In this document: positions 8,803 through 16,859 of the stretch, in pieces
Position numbering within the stretch: the stretch's first letter is position 1
Layout of the letters: each line of letters opens with the position of its first letter
Assembly (NCBI GenBank): GCA_012031225.1
Contig: JAAUTZ010000041.1
Location: 1 to 32,857, forward strand
DNA length: 32,857 nt
Reading direction: 5' to 3'
DNA from: Chloroflexaceae bacterium
Lineage (GTDB): Bacteria; Chloroflexota; Chloroflexia; Chloroflexales; Chloroflexaceae
The notes under the pieces: model-generated
Seen by the model: the letters and a program-made list of their open reading frames with translations, nothing else
Database searches by the model: none
What the model was told of the DNA's origin: nothing
Program-made: the position numbers and the translations under genes

Positions 8803-9099
8803 ATGATAATATTACGGCTCCTAGTTCCAAATGAGTTACTCCTTGCCATTTGCACGCTTTGCACGCAAACAACCTCGCTTGCCAGCAAGGGGCGCATGCC
8901 CTACGCTCAGGGTGGGCATTCCGCGTGCAACGATTGATCGGCATTAAACATTACAAGAAGATTACACAGACCCCGCATACGACTGATACTAGCAGGGAAT
9001 TCAGTGATTCTTGGTTGGTATTGTGTAAAAATCTTTGGGCAGAGCGTTGTTCCATGCAAAGAGGTATTCGTATTCTGAGACCGATGGAGCAACACGCAA
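8803..9099. other. Intergenic region without a convincing gene
   Basis: No frame here looks coding. It contains a direct repeat of TTGCACGC near 8850, a short inverted repeat CTTGC/GCAAG near 8880, and an ATGCCC...GGGCAT hairpin around 8897-8920. The left end should hold the SulP promoter (reverse strand, AT-rich TAATATTAT near 8805-8813) and the right end the promoter of the small gene at 9100. Neither is sharp enough to call. Confidence 0.4.
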
Positions 9100-9240
9100 A
9101 TGAATTACGCACTGGCAACCACACTGGCTGCACTGGAACGACGCAAGCGTGACGTGATTGACACCGCAGTGATGCGTGAGGGTAGAAACTACTACATCGT
9201 TGTTGTCTTCAAGGATGGCACGAAAGTCATTCGCCGCTAA
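9100..9240 (+). CDS. Small protein of 46 residues, function unknown
   Basis: The frame runs from an ATG with GGAG ten bases upstream to a TAA. The product starts MNYALATTLAALERRKRDVI and ends YYIVVVFKDGTKVIRR. It looks like a helix rich in charged residues followed by a two-strand hairpin with a DG turn, which is a believable small fold. Codon use matches the neighbours, and a strong 18-bp hairpin follows 50 nt after the stop. I do not recognise a named family. The alternation of hydrophobic and charged residues argues against chance. It was too short to be found by simple ORF length cut-offs. Confidence 0.6.
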   Translation: MNYALATTLAALERRKRDVIDTAVMREGRNYYIVVVFKDGTKVIRR

Positions 9241-9290
9241 CTGCGCTACGCACTCAATATAGATAACACTCCGCTGTTCCGCCCTGTCAC

Positions 9291-9334
9291 CTACGTAGCT
9301 ACGCTACGCAAAATACCGTAGCGTAGCTATGTGG
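9291..9334. terminator. Strong hairpin between convergent genes, likely bidirectional terminator
   Basis: The arms 9291-9308 and 9317-9334 pair over 18 bp with two G-U wobbles, around an 8-nt A-rich loop. The hairpin sits between the small gene (+) and the DUF5996 gene (-), where termination from both sides is expected. There is no clean T-tract on either side, so a processing signal or REP-like element is an alternative. Confidence 0.6.
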
Positions 9335-9357
9335 CATTGCGGCGGATACCGGTAGGC

Positions 9358-10209
9358 TTAAGCCGACTCAACCTGAAGCACGCTGGTCAGGGTGACGTAG
9401 AACTGCATGCAATACTGCTCAACCGCATCCACCGGCTGAGCCTGCGCCGCCAGCGTATCATAGGGCACCACCAAGCCCGTCCAGCCGGCTGTATGCCACG
9501 CCGCCGCAGCTGGGGCGGGGGTTTGCGTGGGGTCAGGTTGGTAGGGGTAGGCATAGCCGTAGAGATACGGGCGCGGGTATTGATCGGGGGTGAAGGGCGC
9601 AAAGCCGAGACTGACGTGGGGTTGGTAATCATCCATCGCTGCGTTACTCCGATGGAACAGCAACGTCGCCATGTCGAAATGTTCAGGCCAGATCACGAGT
9701 GGCGTTTGCAGCCCGCCAATCTGCGCTCGCGCCCGGGACATGCCGGTGAAGACTGCGGCCAACGCATCAGCATAACCGGCGGCAGTTTCCGCGTGGATTG
9801 CAAACGGCTCCGCACTGAGTGGCTCCTCGCTCTCCGCGTGGGCCTGCAATGCCGCCGTGAGGGTTCCTTGCACCGGATTCAGGTGGGCAAAGAGATCATG
9901 GTGGGCAGTGTGCAGCAGGGCTTCGAGCAAGCTGGCTGGGCTATGCGCGGCAAGCTCAAGGCTGGTGCTAGCGCCATGCGCGGGGCTGTAACGCACCTGC
10001 GCCGCCCCGAAATCGAGTTGCAGCGATGTGCCGCTCGGCAGGGGTTGGGTGGCTACCCCATACGGCTGGGGCAATAGCGCAAGGTGCAGGTAGCTGGGCT
10101 GGGCTGGCAGCACAACCCGCTGGATGAGACCGAGAACCTGTGTGGCGCGGTGCAGGTGCAGGCTGGTGCTTGTCCATTCGGGTAGCGGCGCAAGCATTGG
10201 ATTAGGCAT
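9358..10209 (-). CDS. DUF5996 family protein
   Basis: The 283-residue product has the layout of DUF5996. It opens with PLPEW and LHLHRATQVLGLIQRVVLP, followed by a beta-rich half with GVATQPLPSGTSLQLDF. The middle is helical, and a conserved WPEHFDMATLLF block comes before the C-terminal YLYGYAYPYQP segment. The biochemical role of the family is unknown; the His/Asp/Trp block hints at a ligand or metal site. The ATG at 10209 is set by a good AAGGGAGA ribosome site 8 nt upstream; a longer frame to 10254 lacks one. It is soluble, with no signal peptide. Confidence 0.75.
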   Translation of the reverse strand: MPNPMLAPLPEWTSTSLHLHRATQVLGLIQRVVLPAQPSYLHLALLPQPYGVATQPLPSGTSLQLDFGAAQVRYSPAHGASTSLELAAHSPASLLEALLHTAHHDLFAHLNPVQGTLTAALQAHAESEEPLSAEPFAIHAETAAGYADALAAVFTGMSRARAQIGGLQTPLVIWPEHFDMATLLFHRSNAAMDDYQPHVSLGFAPFTPDQYPRPYLYGYAYPYQPDPTQTPAPAAAAWHTAGWTGLVVPYDTLAAQAQPVDAVEQYCMQFYVTLTSVLQVESA

Positions 10210-10294
10210 AATGATGTCTCCCTTCTTACTCATGATTTGTCTGCTTATCAGCATACCCTATCTTACACCCCCGTTCTGTGAGCTAGAGAACAGT

Positions 10295-10324
10295 TTGACA
10301 AGAATCCCCCTACCGATGAATAAT
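10295..10324 (+). promoter_or_regulatory. Sigma-70-type promoter for the membrane protein gene
   Basis: A perfect TTGACA (10295-10300) is followed after 18 bp by AATAAT (10319-10324), one mismatch from TATAAT. The predicted start near 10331 lies just upstream of the possible TTG, GTG and ATG starts at 10337, 10352 and 10364. Confidence 0.6.
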
Positions 10325-10363
10325 AAATAACATTGATTGGATCGCATCGCTGTGAGTAAGCCC

Positions 10364-10966
10364 ATGAGCCAAGAACCATCTGCGCCGCTCGCGGCCCCTG
10401 CCAAACGGATGAACCGCACCCAGTTCCAGCGGTTTGTATTGCTGGCGGTAGGCGGTGCGCCACTGGCGTGGGATATTGGCTTCAATCTTGGGGCATTCCA
10501 GAATATCTCTTACGAGCGCACCTTCTTTGTGATTGCGGCGGCTATCGGCTTGGTGCTAGCCTTGTTAGTGATTGGCGGGCAGGGGCAGGATCTGTTTGAG
10601 TTGCAGCGCCGCGATACCCTGTTGCTGCCTATCCCGCTGATCTGGCTGATTACCACCTTGAGCTTATCGGCTATCGTGGGGCGCGGGCACTGGGCATTGG
10701 TGCTGGTGCAGATTGGGGGAATCCTCATCGTGTTCTTCTTCTGGCTGCCCTATGCGGCCACGATCTTGTTTCGCATTTTGCAGCCGGATGCAAAACGGCT
10801 GAGCGATCTGCAACGCCAGCAACTTGCCGCGATCATTGTTTTCGTGGGGGTATTGGGCTGGCTCGTCGGGCACAATCACTTCTTGTTCTTATCCTGTGAG
10901 GAGTTTAAGGCCAGCGGTTATGATGCGCCCGCGAACTGTGTGCCGCTCGATAGCTTTGGCGATTAA
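10364..10966 (+). CDS. Integral membrane protein of unknown function, five helices
   Basis: The product is about 200 residues. After a polar Pro/Ala N-terminus and a basic RMNRTQFQRF stretch come five hydrophobic segments. They contain APLAWDIGFNLG, FFVIAAAIGLVLALLVI, PIPLIWLITTLSL, VLVQIGGILIVFFFWLPY and AAIIVFVGVLGWLVG. The C-terminus has two cysteines (LSCEEF, NCVPLDS) that may face outward. I do not recognise a family. The start is uncertain: TTG 10337, GTG 10352 and ATG 10364 are all in frame after the promoter and none has a strong ribosome site. I chose the ATG. A perfect 9-bp inverted repeat follows the stop. Confidence 0.6.
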   Translation: MSQEPSAPLAAPAKRMNRTQFQRFVLLAVGGAPLAWDIGFNLGAFQNISYERTFFVIAAAIGLVLALLVIGGQGQDLFELQRRDTLLLPIPLIWLITTLSLSAIVGRGHWALVLVQIGGILIVFFFWLPYAATILFRILQPDAKRLSDLQRQQLAAIIVFVGVLGWLVGHNHFLFLSCEEFKASGYDAPANCVPLDSFGD

Positions 10967-10980
10967 GCCCCAGCATCCCC

Positions 10981-11010
10981 CATCCCGCAATTGCCAAACC
11001 GTGCGGGATG
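10981..11010. terminator. 9-bp inverted repeat downstream of the membrane protein gene
   Basis: CATCCCGCA (10981-10989) pairs perfectly with TGCGGGATG (11002-11010) across a 12-nt loop. It has no T-tract. It may end the upstream transcript. It also overlaps the -35 and spacer of the tRNA promoter, so an operator role is possible. Confidence 0.4.
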
Positions 11011-11019
11011 TGCTAGGAT
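10991..11019 (+). promoter_or_regulatory. Promoter of the tRNA-Gly / T-box / valS unit
   Basis: TTGCCA (10991-10996), a 17-bp spacer and TAGGAT (11014-11019), the latter preceded by TGC as an extended -10. The start would be near 11026, four bases before the tRNA. I found no separate promoter between the tRNA and the T-box leader. Confidence 0.6.
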
Positions 11020-11029
11020 AAAGAGCAGT

Positions 11030-11105
11030 GCGGGTGTAGCTCAGTTGGTAGAGCATCTGCCTTCCAAGCAGAATGTCGCGCGTTCGAGTCGCGTCGCCCG
11101 CTCCA
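11030..11105 (+). tRNA. tRNA-Gly (anticodon TCC)
   Basis: A full cloverleaf is visible. The acceptor GCGGGTG pairs with CGCCCGC, and the D-arm is GCTC/GAGC with AGTTGGTA. The anticodon stem TCTGC/GCAGA holds the loop CTTCCAA, giving anticodon TCC at 11063-11065. The T-arm has TTCGAGT in its loop. The discriminator is T (11102), and the CCA end is encoded (11103-11105). It reads GGA and, by wobble, GGG codons. Confidence 0.97.
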
Positions 11106-11125
11106 TGCACAACATCTATAGCCAA

Positions 11126-11396
11126 GCGTTGAGCAGGAGGAGTACGCATCGTTGCGCCTGCCAGAGAGGGCCGGGCTTAGGCTGCAACCCCGCCCCAGTG
11201 ATCGCCGATGCTGAAGTCGCCTGTGAGCTAACGAGTTGAGCGATCTGTCTTTCACAGATCAGGTAGGCTCGTTCGGGTGCGCCCGTTACCGCGCATATGA
11301 GGGCAGACCTGCCGATATTACGCGGCGGTCTGCTAAACTCAGGGTGGTACCACGAGACACAACGCTCGTCCTTGATCTGCAAGGATGGGTTTTTTT
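11126..11396 (+). promoter_or_regulatory. T-box leader (valine-specific) controlling valS
   Basis: This leader senses uncharged tRNA and controls read-through into valS. The base of stem I is CGTT-AGC (about 11127-11134) against GCTAACG (11227-11233). An AGTA S-turn strand lies at 11141-11144, with its GAA partner at 11213-11215. The specifier GTC (valine) follows directly at 11216-11218. Stem II is GATCTGT/ACAGATC and stem III is GCAGACC/GGTCTGC. The T-box proper, AGGGTGGTACCACGA, is at 11341-11355. Its bulge UGGU would pair with an A73-CCA tRNA end, as expected for tRNA-Val and not for the neighbouring tRNA-Gly (U73). A terminator and seven Ts close the element. Confidence 0.92.
11365..11396 (+). 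terminator. Intrinsic terminator of the valS T-box
   Basis: CTCGTCCTT pairs with AAGGATGGG (two wobble pairs) around a 7-nt loop and runs into seven Ts. It overlaps the 3' strand needed for the antiterminator, so it is the off-state of the riboswitch when tRNA-Val is charged. Confidence 0.85.
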
Positions 11397-11439
11397 GTTT
11401 GGGCCGTAGCACGTACACGATAAGAAAGAGGCACTCGCA

Positions 11440-14196
11440 ATGACTGAGACAACCCATCAGAAACCTGATCTTTTGGCAAGCATTGACTTGACCAAGCCCT
11501 ACGATCCCCAGCCCATCGAGCAGCCGCTCTATGCGTGGTGGGAACAGCAAGGCTACTTCCAGCCGCGTGCCGATGCCCCGCACGAGCCGTTTGTGATCAG
11601 CATTCCGCCGCCCAACATCACCGGCTTGCTGCATCTGGGGCACGCCATGTTTGTCACGCTTGAAGACATCATGATCCGCTATCGGCGCATGCGTGGCCAT
11701 CAGACCTTGTGGGTGCCCGGCTCCGACCATGCGGGCATTGCTACCCAGAGCCAAGTTGAGAAGCTGCTGATCAGTGAAGGCACAAGCCGCCAGCAGGTTG
11801 GGCGTGAGGAGTTCCTGCGGCGCACATGGGAATGGAATGCGAAATATGGCGGCGAGATCAACCGCCAGATGCGCCGCTTGGGGGCTAGCTGTGATTGGAG
11901 CCGCGAACGCTTCACGCTCGATGCTGGCTTGAGCCGCGCCGTGCAGACGGCTTTCAAGCGACTGTATGATGATGGCTTGATCTATCGCGGCACATATCTG
12001 GTCAACTGGTCGCCCAAGCTGGGCACTGCCGTCAGCGATCTCGAAGTCGAATACGAAACCCGCAACGTCTCGATCTACACCATCCGCTACCCGATCCTGC
12101 CCGCCGGAGCCGATGATACCGCCTTCGACGCGCAGGCATGGGGCAGTGGCCAGTGGGCCGTGGGCGCAAGCGACTATATCAGCGTGGCAACCACCCGCCC
12201 CGAAACGCTGATGGGCGATACCGCTGTGGCGGTCAACCCGCACGATGAACGCTACACGCACCTGATCGGACGCTACGCCGTGCTACCGGTGATCGGGCGA
12301 CGCTTGCCGATCATTGCCGATGCATACGTTGACCCCGAATTTGGCACAGGGGCGGTCAAGATCACGCCCGCCCACGATCCCAACGACTACGAAGTGGGCA
12401 AACGTCACGACCTGCCGATGGTCAATATTATGCAGCCCGATGCCACCTTGAACAGCCACGGCGGAGCCTATGCGGGCATGGAACGCTACGCCGCCCGCAA
12501 AGCCGTGCTAGCCGATCTGGAGCGCGAGGGCTTGCTCGTCGAGACCACGCCGCACACCATGAGCGTGGGCATTAGCCAGCGTAGTGGCGAGGTAATTGAG
12601 CCACTGCTCAGCGAGCAATGGTTTGTGCGCGTTGAGCCGATGGCCAAGCTGGCCCTTGCAGCGGTGGTTGAGGGCCGCACGCGCATCATCCCTGAGCATT
12701 TCGAGAAGGTCTACATCCACTGGCTCGAAAACATCCGCGATTGGTGTATCAGCCGTCAGCTCTGGTGGGGGCATCGCATCCCCGTCTGGTATGCGCCCGA
12801 CGGCACGATGATCGTGCCCGACCCCGACGCTCCGCCGCCCGCCGATCTGCCGCAAGACCCCGACGTGCTGGATACATGGTTTAGCAGTGGTCTGTGGCCA
12901 TTCAGCACGCTCGGCTGGCCCAACGACACCGACGACCTGCGCGTCTTCTACCCTACCAGTGTGCTGGAAACCGGCTACGATATTCTCTTCTTCTGGGTGG
13001 CTCGCATGATGATGATGGGCTGCTACCTCACCGGCAAAGAGCCGTTCCACACGATCTACCTGCACGGCTTGGTGCGCGACGAACACGGGCGCAAAATGTC
13101 CAAGACGCTTGGCAACGTGATTGACCCGCTCGAAGTGATGGAGCAGTACGGCACGGATGCGCTGCGCTTCACCCTCGCTACCAGCAGCACCCCGGGCCAA
13201 GATACCAACCTCAACCCGCAACGCATCGAAGCCGCCCGCAACTTCGCCAACAAGCTGTGGAACATCAACCGCTTTGTGCTAGGGCGGCTCGCCCAGCAGC
13301 GTGGTGCCGATGGGCCCGCCACCTACACCCTGCCACCCGCCGATCTGCCCGCCCTCACAGTCGCGGATCGCTGGGTGCTATCGCGCTACACGCGCCTCGT
13401 CGAAGATGTAACCCGCCTACTCGAAAGCTACAATCTCGGTGAAGCCGGACGGCAGGTGCAAGATTTCTTGTGGAGCGATTTTGCCGATTGGTATGTGGAG
13501 CTGGCCAAAGCCCAACTCGATGAGCCAGAGACGGCCGCCCCCACCGCCAGCATCTTGTTCCATGTGCTGGAAGGTAGCCTGCGCCTGCTGCACCCCTACA
13601 TGCCCTACGTGACAGAGGTGGCGTGGCAGTTCCTTGTCGAGGACACGCCCCACGCACCTGCGCCGTCGCTCTCGCTCGCAGACTGGCCTAGCCCCGATCC
13701 AGATTATGTCAATGCCGCCGCCGAGCGCACCTTCGAGACCTTCCGTGAGGCGATCACGGGCATCCGCAACCTCCGCAATGAGTACAAAGTTGAGCCAGCC
13801 AAATGGATCGCGGCAATCATTGTCACCGGCACCGAAGCCCCCCAGATTGCGCGGCTTGCCCCGCTCATCAGCCGTTTGGCGCGGGTGGATGCCGCCCAAC
13901 TCCAGATCGTGCCGACGCTCGAGCCACGCCCGGCCCAAGCCGCAACGCTCGTGATTGGCACGGTGGAGATCTACCTACCGCTCGCAGACTTGGTAGATAT
14001 GGCAGCGGAGCGGGCCCGGCTTGAGCAGGAGCTGGCCGAAGCCGAAGCCGAAGTGCAACGCCGCACGGCCCAGCTAACAAATGAGAAGTTTGTGGCCCGT
14101 GCGCCTGAAGCCGTCGTGCAGCGCGAACGCGACAGCCTCGCCGCGGCCAGTGCCACCGTCGAGCGGCTACAAGCCCGCCTCGCGGCGATGGAATGA
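11440..14196 (+). CDS. valS: Valyl-tRNA synthetase
   Basis: This 918-residue class Ia synthetase attaches valine to tRNA-Val in the cytoplasm. The HIGH signature is present as HLGH (residues 65-68) after PPPNITG. The CP1 editing domain follows (about 180-390, with TTRPETLMGDTAVAV and the late HDPNDYEVG block), then WWGHRIPVW, DVLDTWFSSGLWPF, and the KMSKT loop at 552-556. An anticodon-binding helical domain and a C-terminal coiled coil (about 855-918, AERARLEQELAEAEAE) complete a standard ValRS. The ATG has AAGAGG nine bases upstream. It lies behind the valine T-box and probably shares a transcript with the GT4 gene 42 nt downstream. Confidence 0.97.
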   Translation: MTETTHQKPDLLASIDLTKPYDPQPIEQPLYAWWEQQGYFQPRADAPHEPFVISIPPPNITGLLHLGHAMFVTLEDIMIRYRRMRGHQTLWVPGSDHAGIATQSQVEKLLISEGTSRQQVGREEFLRRTWEWNAKYGGEINRQMRRLGASCDWSRERFTLDAGLSRAVQTAFKRLYDDGLIYRGTYLVNWSPKLGTAVSDLEVEYETRNVSIYTIRYPILPAGADDTAFDAQAWGSGQWAVGASDYISVATTRPETLMGDTAVAVNPHDERYTHLIGRYAVLPVIGRRLPIIADAYVDPEFGTGAVKITPAHDPNDYEVGKRHDLPMVNIMQPDATLNSHGGAYAGMERYAARKAVLADLEREGLLVETTPHTMSVGISQRSGEVIEPLLSEQWFVRVEPMAKLALAAVVEGRTRIIPEHFEKVYIHWLENIRDWCISRQLWWGHRIPVWYAPDGTMIVPDPDAPPPADLPQDPDVLDTWFSSGLWPFSTLGWPNDTDDLRVFYPTSVLETGYDILFFWVARMMMMGCYLTGKEPFHTIYLHGLVRDEHGRKMSKTLGNVIDPLEVMEQYGTDALRFTLATSSTPGQDTNLNPQRIEAARNFANKLWNINRFVLGRLAQQRGADGPATYTLPPADLPALTVADRWVLSRYTRLVEDVTRLLESYNLGEAGRQVQDFLWSDFADWYVELAKAQLDEPETAAPTASILFHVLEGSLRLLHPYMPYVTEVAWQFLVEDTPHAPAPSLSLADWPSPDPDYVNAAAERTFETFREAITGIRNLRNEYKVEPAKWIAAIIVTGTEAPQIARLAPLISRLARVDAAQLQIVPTLEPRPAQAATLVIGTVEIYLPLADLVDMAAERARLEQELAEAEAEVQRRTAQLTNEKFVARAPEAVVQRERDSLAAASATVERLQARLAAME

Positions 14197-14238
14197 TGGA
14201 ATGATGGCACCGCAGCACGCACAACAGGAGCAGGCCCA

Positions 14239-15378
14239 ATGCGGATCGGGCTAGACATCCGCGTGATCTATGACCACTTCCCCGGCATCGGGCGGTATCT
14301 GTACAATCTCGTGGCGGCGATGGGCCCCTTACCGCAGCGTGATCCGGCGCATACGCTGGTGCTGATCAGCAACCCTGATCTGCCCAACACCCGCTACGAT
14401 CTGGCTGCGCTGGCGCAAGCCCCCCAGCTTGAGCTGGTGCAGACCCGCCTGCGCCCGTTTTCGCTGGCCGAGCAGCACGGGCTGCCGCGCCTTGCCCGCC
14501 AGCTCAAGCTCGATCTGCTGCACTCGCCCTACTACGTCAAGCCCTACGTCGGCATCCCGTGCCCTTCCATCGTATCCATCTATGACTTGATCGGGCGACG
14601 CTACCCAGCTACCCTATCGCCGCGTAGTCGCTACCTCTACCGCACCCTGATGGGCTGGGCCGTGCGTTCGGCAGCCCACATCATTACCATCTCGGCCAGT
14701 GCCCGCGACGATCTGCGGGCGTACTATCACCTACGCCCCGAACAGATCACGGTGGTGTATGGCGCAGCCGATGCTCACTTCCAGCCGCAACCCCAGCCTA
14801 TCGTGGATGATCTGCGCCGCCGCTACCAACTGCCGCCGCGCTACGTGCTGTATCTCGGCTCAAACAAGCCCCACAAAAACTTACCCCGCCTTGTGCGGGC
14901 GTGGGAGCGCGTGCTAGCCGAACACCCCACCACCGATGCGGTGCTGGTGCTGGCTGGGCATACCGATCCACGCTACCCCGAAGCCCGCCAAATGGTTGCC
15001 GAGCGCAACCTCAACGAGCGGGTGCAGTTCATCCCCGATGTTGCCGAAGCCGATCTCCCTGCGCTCTACAGTGGGGCGGAAGTGTTTGTCTTCCCGTCAT
15101 TCTACGAGGGCTTCGGGCTGCCGCCGCTTGAGGCGATGGCGTGTGGTGCGCCCGTGCTGTGTGCCTACGCCAGCAGCCTGCCCGAAGTAGTTGGCGATGC
15201 CGCCCTAACATTTGATCCGTATAGCTTCCTCGAAATCGCCGAACACCTGCAACGGGTATTGCACAATCCCAGCCTCCGCCAGCAACTCCGCGCCCGTAGC
15301 CTACAGCACGCCCGCCGCTTTTCGTGGGAGCAGGCGGCAGCGGCAACGTGGGCGGTGTATCTGCGCTATGCACGCTGA
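14239..15378 (+). CDS. Glycosyltransferase family 4 (GT-B fold)
   Basis: The 379-residue product has both GT-B halves. The N-terminal half opens MRIGLDIRVIYDHFPGIGRY. The C-terminal half has YLGSNKPHKNLPRLVRAW, VFVFPSFYEGFGLPPLEAMACG (the donor-binding E-x7-E region) and PEVVGDAALTFDP. Such retaining enzymes transfer sugar from a nucleotide or phospho-sugar, typically mannose or glucose, to glycan or lipid acceptors at the inner membrane face. The AGGAGC ribosome site fits the ATG. It follows valS by 42 nt and ends 4 nt from the convergent hydrolase stop, so it probably depends on the valS promoter, a functional mismatch. The donor and acceptor are unknown. Confidence 0.88.
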   Translation: MRIGLDIRVIYDHFPGIGRYLYNLVAAMGPLPQRDPAHTLVLISNPDLPNTRYDLAALAQAPQLELVQTRLRPFSLAEQHGLPRLARQLKLDLLHSPYYVKPYVGIPCPSIVSIYDLIGRRYPATLSPRSRYLYRTLMGWAVRSAAHIITISASARDDLRAYYHLRPEQITVVYGAADAHFQPQPQPIVDDLRRRYQLPPRYVLYLGSNKPHKNLPRLVRAWERVLAEHPTTDAVLVLAGHTDPRYPEARQMVAERNLNERVQFIPDVAEADLPALYSGAEVFVFPSFYEGFGLPPLEAMACGAPVLCAYASSLPEVVGDAALTFDPYSFLEIAEHLQRVLHNPSLRQQLRARSLQHARRFSWEQAAAATWAVYLRYAR

Positions 15379-15382
15379 CCAC

Positions 15383-16138
15383 TCACACCTCGATCACCTG
15401 CTGCTCGCGCCCAATCTCGGCAATACCCGTGAAGCCCCCCGCCCGCACTTCAGCCAGTGCATCCGCTTCGGGCATCGTCCAGTGGGGGCTGTAATGCACC
15501 AGAATCAGCCGCTTCGCACCCGCCCGCTGCGCCACCTGTCCGGCTTCGCGGGGCGTGGTGTGATACGTCGTTGGTTCGTGTTCGGTGGCCTCGTGGATCA
15601 AGATGCGGCTACCATGCGCCAGATGTTGCACGGGGGCATAGGGCGCAGTATCGGCTGAATAGGTCAAGACATGCGTGCCGGTTACATCGCTGAAGCGCAA
15701 CGCAAAGCAGGGCCGCGTGTGCAGCGTCGGCGCAGTTTTCAGCAACCACCCCGCCCCTAGCGGTAGCTCCTCGTGCGCCGAAACGGGCCGCCACTCCGGT
15801 TGCACCATATATTTCTCTAGCCCAAACGCATCCAGCACCCGCGCTGTGACGCTGATCGTCTCAGGCAGCGCATAGATCGGGATCGGCTCGCCGCGTCCGG
15901 CAAGGCTCATGCTAAACAGCAGCGCAGGCAAGCCATTGATATGATCGGCGTGGCTATGCGTCAAGATGATCGCCGTCAAGGTGCGCGGATCAATGCCCGC
16001 CTGTAGCAGGCGTTGGTAGGTACTCCCGCCTGCATCGATCAACATCGGCCCACCGGGGCCATCCCATACCATATGGGTATGCCCGCGCTGCTCATCCGGC
16101 ACGGCTGTGCCAACCCCCAACAAAATCATTCGCGCCAT
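15383..16138 (-). CDS. MBL-fold metallo-hydrolase, RNase Z-like
   Basis: The 251-residue product has the beta-lactamase-fold motif THSHADH (about residues 60-66), an early LLGVGTAVP and MLIDAGG. Later come LTYSADT, IHEAT and HYSPHW, which together resemble the RNase Z / ElaC group and its phosphodiesterase relatives. The exosite arm of true RNase Z is not obvious, so tRNA 3' processing is possible but unproven. The ATG at 16138 has AAGGA seven bases upstream; the longer frame to 16225 lacks support. It is the last gene of the kinase-regulator operon, 58 nt after the regulator. Confidence 0.8.
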   Translation of the reverse strand: MARMILLGVGTAVPDEQRGHTHMVWDGPGGPMLIDAGGSTYQRLLQAGIDPRTLTAIILTHSHADHINGLPALLFSMSLAGRGEPIPIYALPETISVTARVLDAFGLEKYMVQPEWRPVSAHEELPLGAGWLLKTAPTLHTRPCFALRFSDVTGTHVLTYSADTAPYAPVQHLAHGSRILIHEATEHEPTTYHTTPREAGQVAQRAGAKRLILVHYSPHWTMPEADALAEVRAGGFTGIAEIGREQQVIEV

Positions 16139-16196
16139 GCCACAATCCTTTCCAACATGGGTGTGCGCTGCACGACAAAGGTGTGGCTTGGTGCAG

Positions 16197-16853
16197 TTAG
16201 GGCACAATCCTTTGCCGCAGCGCATATATTGCTGCTTGAGTACGGTCTGCGAGATGCAGTTTACTCAGTATATTACTAACGTGGGTTTTGACCGTCTTTT
16301 CGCTGATAATCAGAATCTCAGCAATTTCTTTGTTGCTCTTGCCTTGGGCAATCAGGCGCAGTACATCTAGCTCACGCTCCGTCAAATGCTCCCCAGATGG
16401 ACTCAGCACCTGCCCCGCGCCAGCCGGCTGCATCTCCTGCATCACCCGTGCCGCCACCGCCGGATGCAGCACACCCTCGCCGCGCTGGGCCGCAAGGATC
16501 GCGTGGGCAAGGCCTTCGGGCGATACATCCTTGAGCAGATACGAGATCGCCCCGGCTTGCATCGCCCGAAAGATAGACTGATCATCCGTGAAGCTGGTCA
16601 GCACAATGACCTGCGTGCGCGGGCTAATCTGGCGGATCTGGCGGGTTGCCGTAATCCCATCCACGCCGGCCATCATCAGGTCCATCAGCACCACATCCGG
16701 CACAAGTTCGCGCACCAGCGCAACACCCTCTGCACCGCCGCCCGCTTCACCCACCACCTCAATCGCCGCGTGGAGTTCGAGAAAGTCGCGCAGCCCTTGC
16801 CGCACCACCCGATGATCGTCAACAATCAGCACTCGGACCAGTTCGTTTTGCAC
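16197..16853 (-). CDS. Response regulator, NarL/FixJ (LiaR/DegU-like) family
   Basis: The 218-residue product has a receiver domain at 1-125, with acidic pair D12/D13, phospho-acceptor D58 (VVLMDLMM), T86/S87 and K108. A LuxR-type helix-turn-helix lies at about 152-215 (LTERELDVLRLIAQGKSNKEIA...SEKTVKTHVSNILSKL). It would bind DNA after phosphorylation by the kinase encoded 6 nt upstream. The start is a GTG, supported by AGGAG nine bases before it. The target genes are not visible; no matching operators were identified. Confidence 0.93.
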   Translation of the reverse strand: MQNELVRVLIVDDHRVVRQGLRDFLELHAAIEVVGEAGGGAEGVALVRELVPDVVLMDLMMAGVDGITATRQIRQISPRTQVIVLTSFTDDQSIFRAMQAGAISYLLKDVSPEGLAHAILAAQRGEGVLHPAVAARVMQEMQPAGAGQVLSPSGEHLTERELDVLRLIAQGKSNKEIAEILIISEKTVKTHVSNILSKLHLADRTQAAIYALRQRIVP

Positions 16854-16859
16854 CCGCTG

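Noticed and set aside
11116-12261. 381-codon reverse-strand frame across the T-box and the start of valS
   Set aside because: It overlaps a complete T-box leader and the valS HIGH region; the translation has no recognisable domain. It is a shadow frame in GC-rich DNA.
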